Shown here piece by piece: positions 8,401 through 16,176 of a stretch of DNA of 64,000 nt. This DNA comes from Elusimicrobiota bacterium (lineage in GTDB: Bacteria; Elusimicrobiota; Elusimicrobia; FEN-1173). A model generated the notes under the pieces. It saw only the letters and a program-made list of their open reading frames with translations. It did no database searches and had not been told where the DNA came from. Position 1 is the stretch's first letter. Every line of letters begins with the position of its first letter. A program made the translations under genes and the position numbers. The stretch is taken from the NCBI GenBank assembly GCA_016721625.1, contig JADKHR010000001.1, positions 2,542,001 through 2,606,000 of the forward strand. The letters are read 5' to 3'.

Positions 8401-8700
8401 ATGTTTGAAAAAATGAAGCAGTTGATGGACATGCGCAAGATGGCCCAGGAGGCGGAACGGCGCTTGGGGGAAACCCGGGTGGAGAAGTCCGCTTTGGGTG
8501 GAAAACTTCGGATCGTGGTAGACGGGAACCACCGGGTCGAAAGCCTTTTCATTGATGACAGTTTATTAAACCCGGCCCAAAAAACGGTGGTCGAAAAGGC
8601 TCTGGCGGCCCTCCTCACCGAAACCGCCGAGGCCGTCAAGCGGGAGGCCGCTTCGAAAGCCATGGAAATGATGAAAGGGATGAAACTTCCCGGCATGTAG
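8401..8700 (+). CDS. YbaB/EbfC family nucleoid-associated protein
   Basis: A 99-residue protein with the family's design: an N-terminal methionine-rich helix (MFEKMKQLMDMRKMAQEAERRL), a central beta region (LRIVVDGNHRVESLFIDDSLL) and a long C-terminal helix ending MEMMKGMKLPGM. YbaB/EbfC dimers form tweezer-like DNA-binding proteins. The gene normally lies beside dnaX and recR; here it follows sfsA by 3 bases instead, with a Shine-Dalgarno-like GGAAAGGATG just before the start. Confidence 0.92.
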   Translation: MFEKMKQLMDMRKMAQEAERRLGETRVEKSALGGKLRIVVDGNHRVESLFIDDSLLNPAQKTVVEKALAALLTETAEAVKREAASKAMEMMKGMKLPGM

Positions 8701-8738
8701 GAAAACCCGAAACGTCTTCGATCTCCGGAAGGTTTTCC
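8700..8738 (+). terminator. Inverted repeat after ybaB
   Basis: GGAAAACC (8700-8707) pairs with GGTTTTCC (8731-8738) across a 23-base loop, directly after the ybaB stop. It lacks a T run, so it is at most a weak or factor-dependent terminator. Confidence 0.3.
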
Positions 8739-8775
8739 GCTTGGCCGCGACCCTGAATCGGCACAATAAAAACTC

Positions 8776-8804
8776 TTGCATTTCTAGAGAACTCCCCTTA
8801 TAGT
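8776..8804 (+). promoter_or_regulatory. Promoter for the hybrid kinase unit
   Basis: TTGCAT (8776-8781), 17 bases, TATAGT (8799-8804). The predicted transcript starts near 8811, about 130 bases before the kinase start, so it carries a leader that holds a small open frame. Confidence 0.65.
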
Positions 8805-8844
8805 TGATGGGAAATCCCTCCTTGGATCTTGCGGGGAGGGGGTG

Positions 8845-8943
8845 ATGTTTTTGAGGGGCCCCGATCGCCGGGCTCCCGGGGATTTTCGAACGGGAAGAGC
8901 ATCGCTCGGCCGAAAGGCGTGGCGGGTGGGGAGGGCGGTGTGA
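8845..8943 (+). CDS. Possible 32-residue basic leader peptide
   Basis: ATG 8845 follows a very strong Shine-Dalgarno stretch (GGGGAGGGGG at 8833-8842). The peptide MFLRGPDRRAPGDFRTG continues for 32 residues, is rich in arginine, and its TGA overlaps the GTG proposed for the kinase (GTGTGA, 4-base overlap), the same coupling used by other genes in this window. This explains how the kinase could be translated although its own start has a weaker site. No homologue is recognised, and the frame could be chance. Confidence 0.35.
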   Translation: MFLRGPDRRAPGDFRTGRASLGRKAWRVGRAV

Positions 8944-11900
8944 AGGGATTTTGGTCGAAGTTCATCAAGACGCCGGGCTGGGCGAATATGGGCGGTTGGG
9001 CCTCCTTGTTCCGAGGGAGAACGCTCAGCCGTCGCCTTCTGGCTCCTGTATTGCCCGCGGTGGTCGTGGTGACGGTTTTTCTCGGCGCTTTCAGTTACAG
9101 CTTGGTCCGTCGGCAGATCGTCAACAGTGTCCGCCAAGTCATCAAGGCTGAGGCCGAGAACACGGCCCGGACCCTCGAGGCTTTTTTTCAGCAACGCCTC
9201 AACGACCTCGACTCCGTTTCCGAAACGCCTCTCATCTCCGACTACAATAAAAACCGAGGGTTCGGTCTGGGGCAGGAAGCTGAAATTTGTCGCCGGGAGT
9301 TGGAACGGTATTTCAAGAGTTTTTCCCAGCGGTCCAAGGTCTATTACGACATTTCCTACATCGGTCCGGACGGCAAGCGGGTTTGTTCCCTCCGTTCCAC
9401 GATTTCCCCCGAAAGTTACGGGGCCTCCTTTCCGGTGGCCTTCCTGGACCACCTCCGGCGGGGAAAAAGGTTCCCCCCGCTCCTCCAAAATGCCGTTGCC
9501 GGCGGGCGGCTGGTGATGCGCTACGCCAAGCCGGTTTTTGACGATTCCAATATTTTCTTGGGAGCCGTCATCACGGATTGCGATATGGAGGCCGTGGAAA
9601 ATATTTTGCGGGGCGTCCAGGTGGGGAAAAACGGCGGCGCCTTCATCGAGGACTTCGACGGCCAACGCCTCCTGGGGCCGGCGCGGACTCGTTCCGGGTC
9701 CGTCATTCGGGGGGAGATGCCGATCCGCGAGGGGGAGGACGGGTGGCGCTGGCGGTTGGTGGTCACCGTGCCGGCGCGGGAGTTCTTGGCCCGTCCGTTG
9801 ACCAACATCCTCTGGGCCACCATCCTTTTTTCCATCGCCGCCACCCTCTTTCTGATGGGACTGATCGTTCACCGGGTGTCGGACCTCATGGATCCCATCC
9901 GGGGCATGGTGGAAGGCACCAAACGTTTCGCTTCGGGAGATTTGACGTTTCGCTTCGCGAGTTTGAAAAGCGTGGAACTGGATGTTCTGGCCGCTTCCTT
10001 TAACCGCATGGCCGAGACCTTGGAGATCCGGAACAAAGAGCTGGAACAACGCCTCCGCCAGGCCACGGCGCTCCGCGACATGGAGGAGGCCGTGATCCAG
10101 CGGCAGGAGGAGGAAACCGTGCTCCGCACCTGCCTGGAAGCGGTGGCCCGGGGGTTCGGGTTCGATCGTACCGGCATGTACTGGGTGGACCACGTCCACA
10201 AAGAAATTGTGGGGCGTTATCTGTTCGGGTCCGACCCGGCCGGATTTTCCGAGATCGCCTTCAAAAAACGCCGCGTTTCCCTCGGGAGCGACGATATCCT
10301 GAACGAAGTCATCCGCCACCGCAAAGCCGTGGTGGTCAAGGAGCCTTCCCGGGACCCCCGCGTCAACCCCGTCTTTGTTTCCGAGGCCAAAACACACGAG
10401 TTCTGCATGGCGCCCATCTGCGGCAAGGACCGGGTTTTGGGGATCATCACCGCCGATAATTTTTCCACCAACCGCCCCTTTACCGATGCCGACCGGGATG
10501 GTCTGATGTTGTATGCCAACGCCGTCGGGTTGGCGCTGGAAAACGCGAACCTCTTCCAAAACTTGGCCGAGAGCGAATCAAAACTCCGCACCGTGTTGGA
10601 AAATTCCCCCGAGGCTGTGATCGGTTTGTCGCGCGAACATTGGGTGAGCACCTGGAACCGCGGCGCGGAAAAGATTTTCGGATTTTCGGCGGGAGACGCG
10701 CTGGGCAAGCCGCTCACGATCCTCTTCCCGAAAAATGCGGGGGTGGAGTTCAAGCGGCTCTTAAACCAGGTCATGGAAAAGGGGTCCGTGCGGGACTTCT
10801 CCATCCCGGGGCAGGGCAAAGACGGGCGGCCGCTGGATCTTTCGGTGTCCTGGGGCGGTCAGCACCAGGACTTTTGGATGAACAAAGAGTGGACCCTCGT
10901 GATTCGCGACGTCACGGAATCGCGCCGCCTCCAGCAACAGCTCATCCATTCCGAGAAGCTTTCCGCCGTTGGACAACTGATTTCCGGCATCGCCCACGAA
11001 CTCAACAACCCCCTGCAGGCCGTGGTGGGCTATTCCGATATATTGAGCGACGACATGCGGGAACGGCTGGAGCGCGCCGACGGCTCCGCCGTGTTGGAGC
11101 CGAAGGATGTGTTGAACGATCTCCGGATCATCACGGAGAACGCCATGCGGTGCCAGAAAATTATCGAAAACCTTCTCCTGTTCGTGCGGCAGGGGGACAT
11201 TGAAAAGCGGCCCGTGGATCTGGCCCACGTGGTCCAGTCTTCCCGGGAGCTCCTGCAATACAAACTGAAGAAAGCCGCCAACGTGGAGGTGGAGGTGGAT
11301 ATTTCGACGCGGGTTCCTCGAGTGCGGGGCAACCTTCAGCAGGTTCAGCAAGTGTTTGTGAATCTCATGAACAACGCCTGCGACGCCATGGGCGTGGGAG
11401 CGGGGAAAAAAACCATCCGCCTCTCGGCGCGGGAGCTCCCCACGGGTTTCGTCCGAGTGGAGGTGACGGACAACGGCCCCGGCGTCCCCGAGTCCGCTCG
11501 CGATCGGCTCTTCGAGCCTTTTTTTACCACCAAGGCCGAGGGCCGCGGAACGGGGTTGGGCCTTCCGGTGTGTCGTCAAATCGTGGAAGACCACGGGGGA
11601 AAAATCGGTTTTACAACAGAACTGGGGTGCGGCACGACGTTTTGGTTTGAACTCCCCGCGTCCCGGGAGGCGCTGGCCCCGGCCGCCGCGGCGGCGCCCC
11701 GGCTCCCCTCGGTCCGCGGCAAAGCCATCCTCTTGGTGGACGACGAGCCCGACGTCCTGGGTTTCTTGACCAAGGTGATCCAATCGGAGGGGAATCGTTT
11801 GGAGGTGGCCGGCTCGCTCAAAGACGCCATCAGCAAAGCGGCCCAAGCCTCCTTCGATTTGGTGGTCACCGATGTTCGTCTCGGGGAAGGGACCGGGTTT

Positions 11901-12125
11901 TCTCTCTACGAAAACTGGAGCCTGTGGACGAGTCATCCCCGGCCCGCTTTTCTCTTCATGACCGGAGACGTCCTGAACGGGACCATTGTTCAGGACATCG
12001 AGGCGCGCGGTCTCCATCTCTTGCACAAGCCCATCGACCTGGCCACCTTTCAAACCGCGATCCGCACCGCTTTGGGGCCGCCGCTGTCTTCAGGCGCATT
12101 GAACCGCCCCCCTCTAAAAAGCTAA
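8940..12125 (+). CDS. Hybrid sensor histidine kinase (Cache-HAMP-GAF-PAS-HisKA-HATPase-REC)
   Basis: A membrane signalling protein of about 1061 residues. Order: membrane helix (about 28-48), a periplasmic Cache-like sensor (50-285), second helix (287-311, 'NILWATILFSIAATLFLMGLIV'), HAMP (to 365), GAF (395-545), PAS (550-665), HisKA with phospho-acceptor in GIAHELNNP (about 688), HATPase with NLMNNACDAM, DNGPGVP and GRGTGLGLPV, and a C-terminal receiver with LLVDDEPD and the likely phospho-aspartate in VVTDVRLG. It can autophosphorylate and pass phosphate to its own receiver; the final output partner is not next door. Start is uncertain: GTG 8940 is preferred because of the 4-base overlap with a leader frame; TTG 8829 and ATG 8988 are alternatives. 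Confidence 0.92.
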   Translation: MKGFWSKFIKTPGWANMGGWASLFRGRTLSRRLLAPVLPAVVVVTVFLGAFSYSLVRRQIVNSVRQVIKAEAENTARTLEAFFQQRLNDLDSVSETPLISDYNKNRGFGLGQEAEICRRELERYFKSFSQRSKVYYDISYIGPDGKRVCSLRSTISPESYGASFPVAFLDHLRRGKRFPPLLQNAVAGGRLVMRYAKPVFDDSNIFLGAVITDCDMEAVENILRGVQVGKNGGAFIEDFDGQRLLGPARTRSGSVIRGEMPIREGEDGWRWRLVVTVPAREFLARPLTNILWATILFSIAATLFLMGLIVHRVSDLMDPIRGMVEGTKRFASGDLTFRFASLKSVELDVLAASFNRMAETLEIRNKELEQRLRQATALRDMEEAVIQRQEEETVLRTCLEAVARGFGFDRTGMYWVDHVHKEIVGRYLFGSDPAGFSEIAFKKRRVSLGSDDILNEVIRHRKAVVVKEPSRDPRVNPVFVSEAKTHEFCMAPICGKDRVLGIITADNFSTNRPFTDADRDGLMLYANAVGLALENANLFQNLAESESKLRTVLENSPEAVIGLSREHWVSTWNRGAEKIFGFSAGDALGKPLTILFPKNAGVEFKRLLNQVMEKGSVRDFSIPGQGKDGRPLDLSVSWGGQHQDFWMNKEWTLVIRDVTESRRLQQQLIHSEKLSAVGQLISGIAHELNNPLQAVVGYSDILSDDMRERLERADGSAVLEPKDVLNDLRIITENAMRCQKIIENLLLFVRQGDIEKRPVDLAHVVQSSRELLQYKLKKAANVEVEVDISTRVPRVRGNLQQVQQVFVNLMNNACDAMGVGAGKKTIRLSARELPTGFVRVEVTDNGPGVPESARDRLFEPFFTTKAEGRGTGLGLPVCRQIVEDHGGKIGFTTELGCGTTFWFELPASREALAPAAAAAPRLPSVRGKAILLVDDEPDVLGFLTKVIQSEGNRLEVAGSLKDAISKAAQASFDLVVTDVRLGEGTGFSLYENWSLWTSHPRPAFLFMTGDVLNGTIVQDIEARGLHLLHKPIDLATFQTAIRTALGPPLSSGALNRPPLKS

Positions 12126-12147
12126 AATAACCCCGTTCAACTGAAGC

Positions 12148-12195
12148 GCCTCGATTGATCGAGGCCGGGGATTTTATGATCATTTCGCTTTTTTT
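12148..12195 (+). terminator. Putative terminator after the hybrid kinase
   Basis: GCCTCGAT (12148-12155) and ATCGAGGC (12158-12165) form a perfect inverted repeat shortly after the kinase stop, followed by a T-rich stretch with seven Ts. The T run begins some 25 bases after the stem, so efficiency is uncertain. No FMN riboswitch is seen between here and ribD. Confidence 0.4.
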
Positions 12196-12223
12196 CCATT
12201 GATGTCGTCCTCTCTCCCCGGCC

Positions 12224-13336
12224 GTGTTCCGTCCCCAAGATGAAAAATGGATGCTCCAGGCGCTCGCTCTCAGCGAGCGCGGGAGGCTTCGCGCTCACCC
12301 AAATCCCCTCGTGGGGTGCGTGATCGTCCAAGGGGGACGGGTGGTGGGCGAGGGGTGGCACGATCGTTTTGGAGGGCCCCACGGGGAAGTGCGGGCGCTG
12401 GCCCAAGCCGGCGGGCGGGCGCGCGGGGCCACGATGTATGTGACGTTGGAACCTTGTCCCCATTGGGGTAAAACGCCGCCCTGCGCCCGATCCGTTATTC
12501 AGGCGGGCGTCGCGCGGGTGGTGGCGGGCGCCTCCGATCCCAACCCCCGCTTCCGCGGCCGGGGATTCGCGGCTTTGCGCCGAGCGGGAGTGCGGGTGGC
12601 TTCGGGGCTTTTGGCCCATCGGACGGAAGAGCTGAACCGCGGTTTTTTTTCCCGTCACCAGCGGGGCCGGCCCCACGTGATTTTAAAACTGGCCCAAACG
12701 TTGGACGGCAAGATCGCTTCTCGCACCGGCGCCTCCCGCTGGATCACGGGACCTCGGGCGCGGGCCTTGGGCCATCGCCTGCGGGCGGAGTCCGACGCGG
12801 TTCTGGTCGGGGGGGAAACCGTCCGCCGGGACGATCCCCGGTTGACCAGCCATGGGGCCGGGCCGGATCCGGTTCGGGTCGTTCTATCGGGTTCCCTTGA
12901 TTTGTCGGGGAAAGCGAAAGTGTTCGGACCGGAATCCCCGACGTGGGTCTTGACCGGCCGGGGGACCTCCCCCGCGCGGGTTCGGAAGCTGGAACGGGCG
13001 GGGGCCCAGGTGATTTCCCTTCCCGGAAGGAAGCCGGGCGTCGATCCTGAGAGATTGCTCTCGGCGCTTTCCCGACGGGGGGTGGCGCAAATTCTGGTGG
13101 AGGGAGGCGGGGAGGTGGCCGCCCACTTTTTGTCCGCGGGTCTCGTGGACGAAGTTTACCTTTTCGTGGCCCCCCGTTTTTTGGGCGGCCGCCAGGCGCC
13201 CACTTCGTTGGAGGGGCGCGGCTGGGCCCTGCCGGCGGACGGACCGCGGCTGAAAAACGTCGAGGTGTCCTTCCTGGGGGAGGATTGGTTGATCCACGGT
13301 TTCCTGTCGTCGGTTTCTGGTGAATCCGATTTTTAA
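12224..13336 (+). CDS. ribD: Bifunctional pyrimidine deaminase/reductase RibD
   Basis: Two-step enzyme of riboflavin synthesis: deaminates and then reduces the pyrimidine ring-opened GTP product. The 370-residue protein has the N-terminal zinc deaminase (PNPLVGCVIV near 27, HGEVRAL with the zinc histidine and catalytic glutamate, and 'TLEPCPHWGKTPPCA' with the two zinc cysteines) and a C-terminal reductase ('KLAQTLDGKIASRTGASRWITG', 'SDAVLVGGETVRRDDPRLT', 'ILVEGGGEVAAHFL'). GTG 12224 is chosen since it leaves a normal short N-terminus (MFRPQDEKWMLQAL); no Shine-Dalgarno site is evident. First gene of the rib set; the other rib genes follow after a 133-base gap with a REP-like palindrome. Confidence 0.95.
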   Translation: MFRPQDEKWMLQALALSERGRLRAHPNPLVGCVIVQGGRVVGEGWHDRFGGPHGEVRALAQAGGRARGATMYVTLEPCPHWGKTPPCARSVIQAGVARVVAGASDPNPRFRGRGFAALRRAGVRVASGLLAHRTEELNRGFFSRHQRGRPHVILKLAQTLDGKIASRTGASRWITGPRARALGHRLRAESDAVLVGGETVRRDDPRLTSHGAGPDPVRVVLSGSLDLSGKAKVFGPESPTWVLTGRGTSPARVRKLERAGAQVISLPGRKPGVDPERLLSALSRRGVAQILVEGGGEVAAHFLSAGLVDEVYLFVAPRFLGGRQAPTSLEGRGWALPADGPRLKNVEVSFLGEDWLIHGFLSSVSGESDF

Positions 13337-13370
13337 AATAAAAGGGTGCGACTCGGGTCAAGACGTGTCT

Positions 13371-13394
13371 CCCTCTCCCGCACGCGGGAGAGGG
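13371..13394. repeat. REP-like palindrome between ribD and ribE
   Basis: CCCTCTCCCG (13371-13380) and CGGGAGAGGG (13385-13394) form a perfect 10-bp stem with loop CACG, followed by a GGGGAGAGGG tail. This resembles widespread intergenic REP-type palindromes; a similar one lies at 38581. It may also slow or end transcription between ribD and ribE. Confidence 0.6.
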
Positions 13395-13469
13395 CCGGGG
13401 AGAGGGTGGGTTTTTATGACGGGGAACAAGCCGGAAATCTGAGTCGTTGCATTAAAAAAGAGAGATTCC

Positions 13470-14063
13470 ATGTTCACAGGCATCATTCAATCCAAAGGGC
13501 GGGTAACGGGGCGAAAGGGTCTCCGTCTGGAAATCACGGCGCCGTTGGCTCGGGCGCGGGTGGGCGATTCCGTCGCGGTGAACGGCGTCTGCCTGACCAT
13601 CGTTCGGTCTTCCGGCCCAACAAAATCACGGCGGCTGGCATTTGATTTGTCCCAAGAGACCTTGGACCGCACGACGATCGGCGGGTGGCGGCCGGGCCGA
13701 CCGGTGAACCTGGAACCCGCGCTTCGGGCCGGGGACCCCCTGGGCGGCCATGTGGTGCAGGGTCATGTGGACGGGGTGGGACGGCTGGTGGCGCGCCGCG
13801 TGGAAAGCGGGTGGGGGTTGTTCACTTTCGCTTTTCCGCCCGCGATGAAGGATTTCTTTGTGGACAAGGGGTCGGTGGCCATCGACGGAATCAGCCTCAC
13901 GCTGTTGAAACCGAAGAACGGCCGGTTCGGCGTGGCGGTCATTCCCCACACCGAGGCGGTTACCACGCTGGGCGAAGCCCGGCCCGGGGAGGAGGTCAAC
14001 CTTGAAGCCGATGTGTTGGCCAAGCAGGTGGCGGCCCTGATGAAACGAGGGAGACGATCGTGA
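13470..14063 (+). CDS. ribE: Riboflavin synthase alpha chain
   Basis: Converts two molecules of 6,7-dimethyl-8-ribityllumazine into riboflavin plus the pyrimidinedione substrate. The 197-residue product shows the characteristic duplicated barrel: each half has an N-terminal MFTGIIQ-like or GGHVVQGHVDG strand, 'VGDSVAVNGVCLTIV' in the first and 'DKGSVAIDGISLTLL' in the second, then 'IPHTEAVTTLGE' and 'VNLEADVLAKQV' at the end. ATG 13470 has AGAGAG as Shine-Dalgarno site. The stop overlaps the ribBA GTG (GTGA). Confidence 0.96.
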   Translation: MFTGIIQSKGRVTGRKGLRLEITAPLARARVGDSVAVNGVCLTIVRSSGPTKSRRLAFDLSQETLDRTTIGGWRPGRPVNLEPALRAGDPLGGHVVQGHVDGVGRLVARRVESGWGLFTFAFPPAMKDFFVDKGSVAIDGISLTLLKPKNGRFGVAVIPHTEAVTTLGEARPGEEVNLEADVLAKQVAALMKRGRRS

Positions 14064-15259
14064 CCTTTCAAACGGTGGTGGAAGCGCTACAGGATTTTCG
14101 GCGGGGGAAACCCGTGATCGTGGTGGACGACCCCGGGCGCGAGAACGAAGGCGACGTGGTGATCGCGGCCGAGAAAGCGACCCCGGCGACGATCAATTTC
14201 ATGGCGAAAGAGGCGCGGGGCCTTATTTGCGTCCCTATGCTGGGCGAACAACTGGACCGCCTCCAAATCAATCCCATGGTGGAACGCGGAGAGCCGCGGG
14301 AGGCGGCGTTTACGATTTCGGTGGACGCCAAAAAAGACGTCACCACCGGCATCTCCGCCCAAGACCGGGCGCGCACGGTCCGCGCCTTGGCGGATCCCCG
14401 CACCCGCCCCGAGGACCTGCGTCGGCCGGGCCACATTTTTCCGCTCCGCTACAAAGAGGGTGGCGTGCTGGTCCGCTCGGGCCACACGGAGGCCGCCGTG
14501 GATATGGCGCGCTTGGCCGGGCTCACCCCCGCCGCCGTCATCTGTGAAATCATGAACGACGACGGCTCCATGAGCCGCCTGCCTTCGCTCCTAAAATTCG
14601 CGCGGCGCCACGGCCTTAAAATCGTCACCATCGAAAGCCTGATCGCCCATCGTCGGCGGCACGAAAAATTGGTCCGTCGCTTGGTTTCGGCCAATCTGCC
14701 CACGCGGTTCGGCCTATTTCAAATTCATCTCTACGAGGACGTTCCGACGGGGGAACACCACGCCGCGCTCGTGCGGGGGGAGGTGGCCGGGGCCAAGAAC
14801 GTGTTGGTGCGGGTTCATTCCTCCTGTTTTACGGGGGACGTGCTTCATTCCCTCCGTTGCGATTGCGGGGAACAGCTGGAGAAGGCTTTCGAAAAAATCA
14901 ACGACGAGGGGATCGGCGTCGTGCTCTACATGCACCAGGAAGGGCGCGGCATCGGGCTCATGAACAAACTCCACGCCTACGCGCTTCAAGAAACGGGGCT
15001 CGACACCGTCCAGGCCAATCGAAAACTTGGGTTCGCGCCGGACCTCCGGGAATATGGGATCGGCGCGCAGATCCTGGCCGATCTGGGGTTGACCAGTGTC
15101 CGGCTTCTCACCAACAACCCAAAGAAAATTGTGGGAATTGAGGGGCACGGCTTGCGGGTGACCCAGCGGGTTCCTTTGCAGGTTCCCGCCAACCGGCACA
15201 ACCGCCGTTACTTGGCCACCAAGCGGACCAAAATGGGCCATCAGTTGGAGGGGGTATGA
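14060..15259 (+). CDS. ribBA: Bifunctional DHBP synthase/GTP cyclohydrolase II RibBA
   Basis: Supplies both riboflavin precursors: 3,4-dihydroxy-2-butanone-4-phosphate from ribulose-5-phosphate, and the pyrimidine from GTP. In 399 residues, the N-terminal RibB domain (1 to about 200) has 'VDDPGRENEGDVVIAAEK', 'ICEIMNDDGSMSR' and 'SGHTEAAVDMARLAGL'; the C-terminal RibA domain (205-399) has 'VRVHSSCFTGDVLHSLRCDCGEQ' carrying the three zinc cysteines, 'YMHQEGRGIGL' and 'RLLTNNPKKIVGIEGHGL'. Both active sites appear intact. It starts at a GTG overlapping ribE and ends overlapping ribH (ATGA), so all three are coupled. Confidence 0.97.
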   Translation: MTFQTVVEALQDFRRGKPVIVVDDPGRENEGDVVIAAEKATPATINFMAKEARGLICVPMLGEQLDRLQINPMVERGEPREAAFTISVDAKKDVTTGISAQDRARTVRALADPRTRPEDLRRPGHIFPLRYKEGGVLVRSGHTEAAVDMARLAGLTPAAVICEIMNDDGSMSRLPSLLKFARRHGLKIVTIESLIAHRRRHEKLVRRLVSANLPTRFGLFQIHLYEDVPTGEHHAALVRGEVAGAKNVLVRVHSSCFTGDVLHSLRCDCGEQLEKAFEKINDEGIGVVLYMHQEGRGIGLMNKLHAYALQETGLDTVQANRKLGFAPDLREYGIGAQILADLGLTSVRLLTNNPKKIVGIEGHGLRVTQRVPLQVPANRHNRRYLATKRTKMGHQLEGV

Positions 15260-15723
15260 GGCTTTCCTCCGCGTTGGCCGGTCCCGAACTCTTGGAGGGG
15301 CGGGGTCGCCGCTTCGCGGTCCTTGTGGCCCGGTTCAACGGCGAAATCACGGAACGCTTGCGGGAGGCCTGCATCCGCACGTTGGAGTCCCACGGAGGAT
15401 CGGCGCGGGTGGTCCATGTGCCGGGCGCCTTTGAATTGCCTTGGGCGGCCCGCCGCTTGGCCCGGTCCAAAAAATTTGACGCCGTGATCGCCCTGGGGTG
15501 CATCGTCCGGGGCCAGACGCCCCACGACCGCTACATCGCCATGGAGGTCGCGCGCGGTCTGGGCCAGGCGGCGCTGGAGACCGACGTTCCCGTCCTCTTC
15601 GGCGTTCTCACCCCTCTGAACGCCCGCCAAGCGAAGGCCCGGGCGGGCCACGGACCGACCAACAAGGGCGCCGAATGCGCCCTCGCCGCTCTCGAAATGG
15701 CGAACCTGGCGCGGGGTCTTTAG
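15256..15723 (+). CDS. ribH: 6,7-dimethyl-8-ribityllumazine synthase
   Basis: Condenses the RibD and RibB products to lumazine, the substrate of riboflavin synthase. 155 residues, normal length. Landmarks: 'FAVLVARFNGEITERL', 'VPGAFELPWAARRLA', 'DAVIALGCIVRGQTPHDRY' with the catalytic histidine, and 'PVLFGVLTPLNARQAKARAG...NKGAECALAALEM'. The usual H-F/Y-D-Y/F-V stretch reads H-D-R-Y-I here, a mild deviation that keeps the histidine. ATG 15256 overlaps the ribBA stop; nusB follows 1 base after the stop, a classic ribH-nusB pair. Confidence 0.96.
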   Translation: MRLSSALAGPELLEGRGRRFAVLVARFNGEITERLREACIRTLESHGGSARVVHVPGAFELPWAARRLARSKKFDAVIALGCIVRGQTPHDRYIAMEVARGLGQAALETDVPVLFGVLTPLNARQAKARAGHGPTNKGAECALAALEMANLARGL

Positions 15724-15724
15724 C

Positions 15725-16174
15725 ATGGGCCTTCGACGCCAGTCCCGGGAGGCGGCCCTTCAGATTCTCTATTTGGCCGACATCGCGCGCCTCAAAGCCG
15801 ACCGCGCGGCCGCGATCATTTGGGCCGGCGCCGACTATCCTCCCAAAGCCCAACATTTCGCCGACATCCTGGCTTCCGGGGCTCTGTCCCACCAGGCGGA
15901 AATCGACCTGCTGATCACCAAGTATGCGGACAACTGGGAGATCTCGCGCATGGCGGCCGTGGACCGGAACATTCTCCGTTTGGCGGCTTTCGAGATCCTG
16001 ACCGAGTTGGACACGCCCATTTCCGTCGTGATCGACGAGGCGGTGGAAATCGCCAAAACATTTTCCACCGTGGATTCCGGGAAGTTCGTCAACGGTATTT
16101 TAGACCGGATCAAGGCGGACCGTCCCGCCCTACCCCCTGTCTCGTCCACCGACGGCCAGCGGGAGCTCTTTTAA
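15725..16174 (+). CDS. nusB: Transcription antitermination factor NusB
   Basis: All-helical RNA-binding factor of the NusB/S10 antitermination complex on rRNA operons. 149 residues. The start MGLRRQSREAALQILYLADI is the family's arginine-rich BoxA-binding helix, and the C-terminal block 'ISRMAAVDRNILRLAAFEILTELDTPISVVIDEAVEIAKTFS' followed by 'SGKFVNGILDRI' is nearly canonical. It sits between ribH and ligA with almost no spacing, as in many genomes. Confidence 0.96.
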   Translation: MGLRRQSREAALQILYLADIARLKADRAAAIIWAGADYPPKAQHFADILASGALSHQAEIDLLITKYADNWEISRMAAVDRNILRLAAFEILTELDTPISVVIDEAVEIAKTFSTVDSGKFVNGILDRIKADRPALPPVSSTDGQRELF

Positions 16175-16176
16175 CG

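Noticed and set aside
8829..8939. Extension of the hybrid kinase to the TTG at 8829
   Set aside because: The added residues are Gly/Arg-rich with no domain signal; the strong Shine-Dalgarno site lies downstream of that TTG and fits the ATG at 8845 instead.
12126..13470. FMN riboswitch ahead of ribD or ribE
   Set aside because: The conserved core sequences of the RFN element could not be found in either leader.
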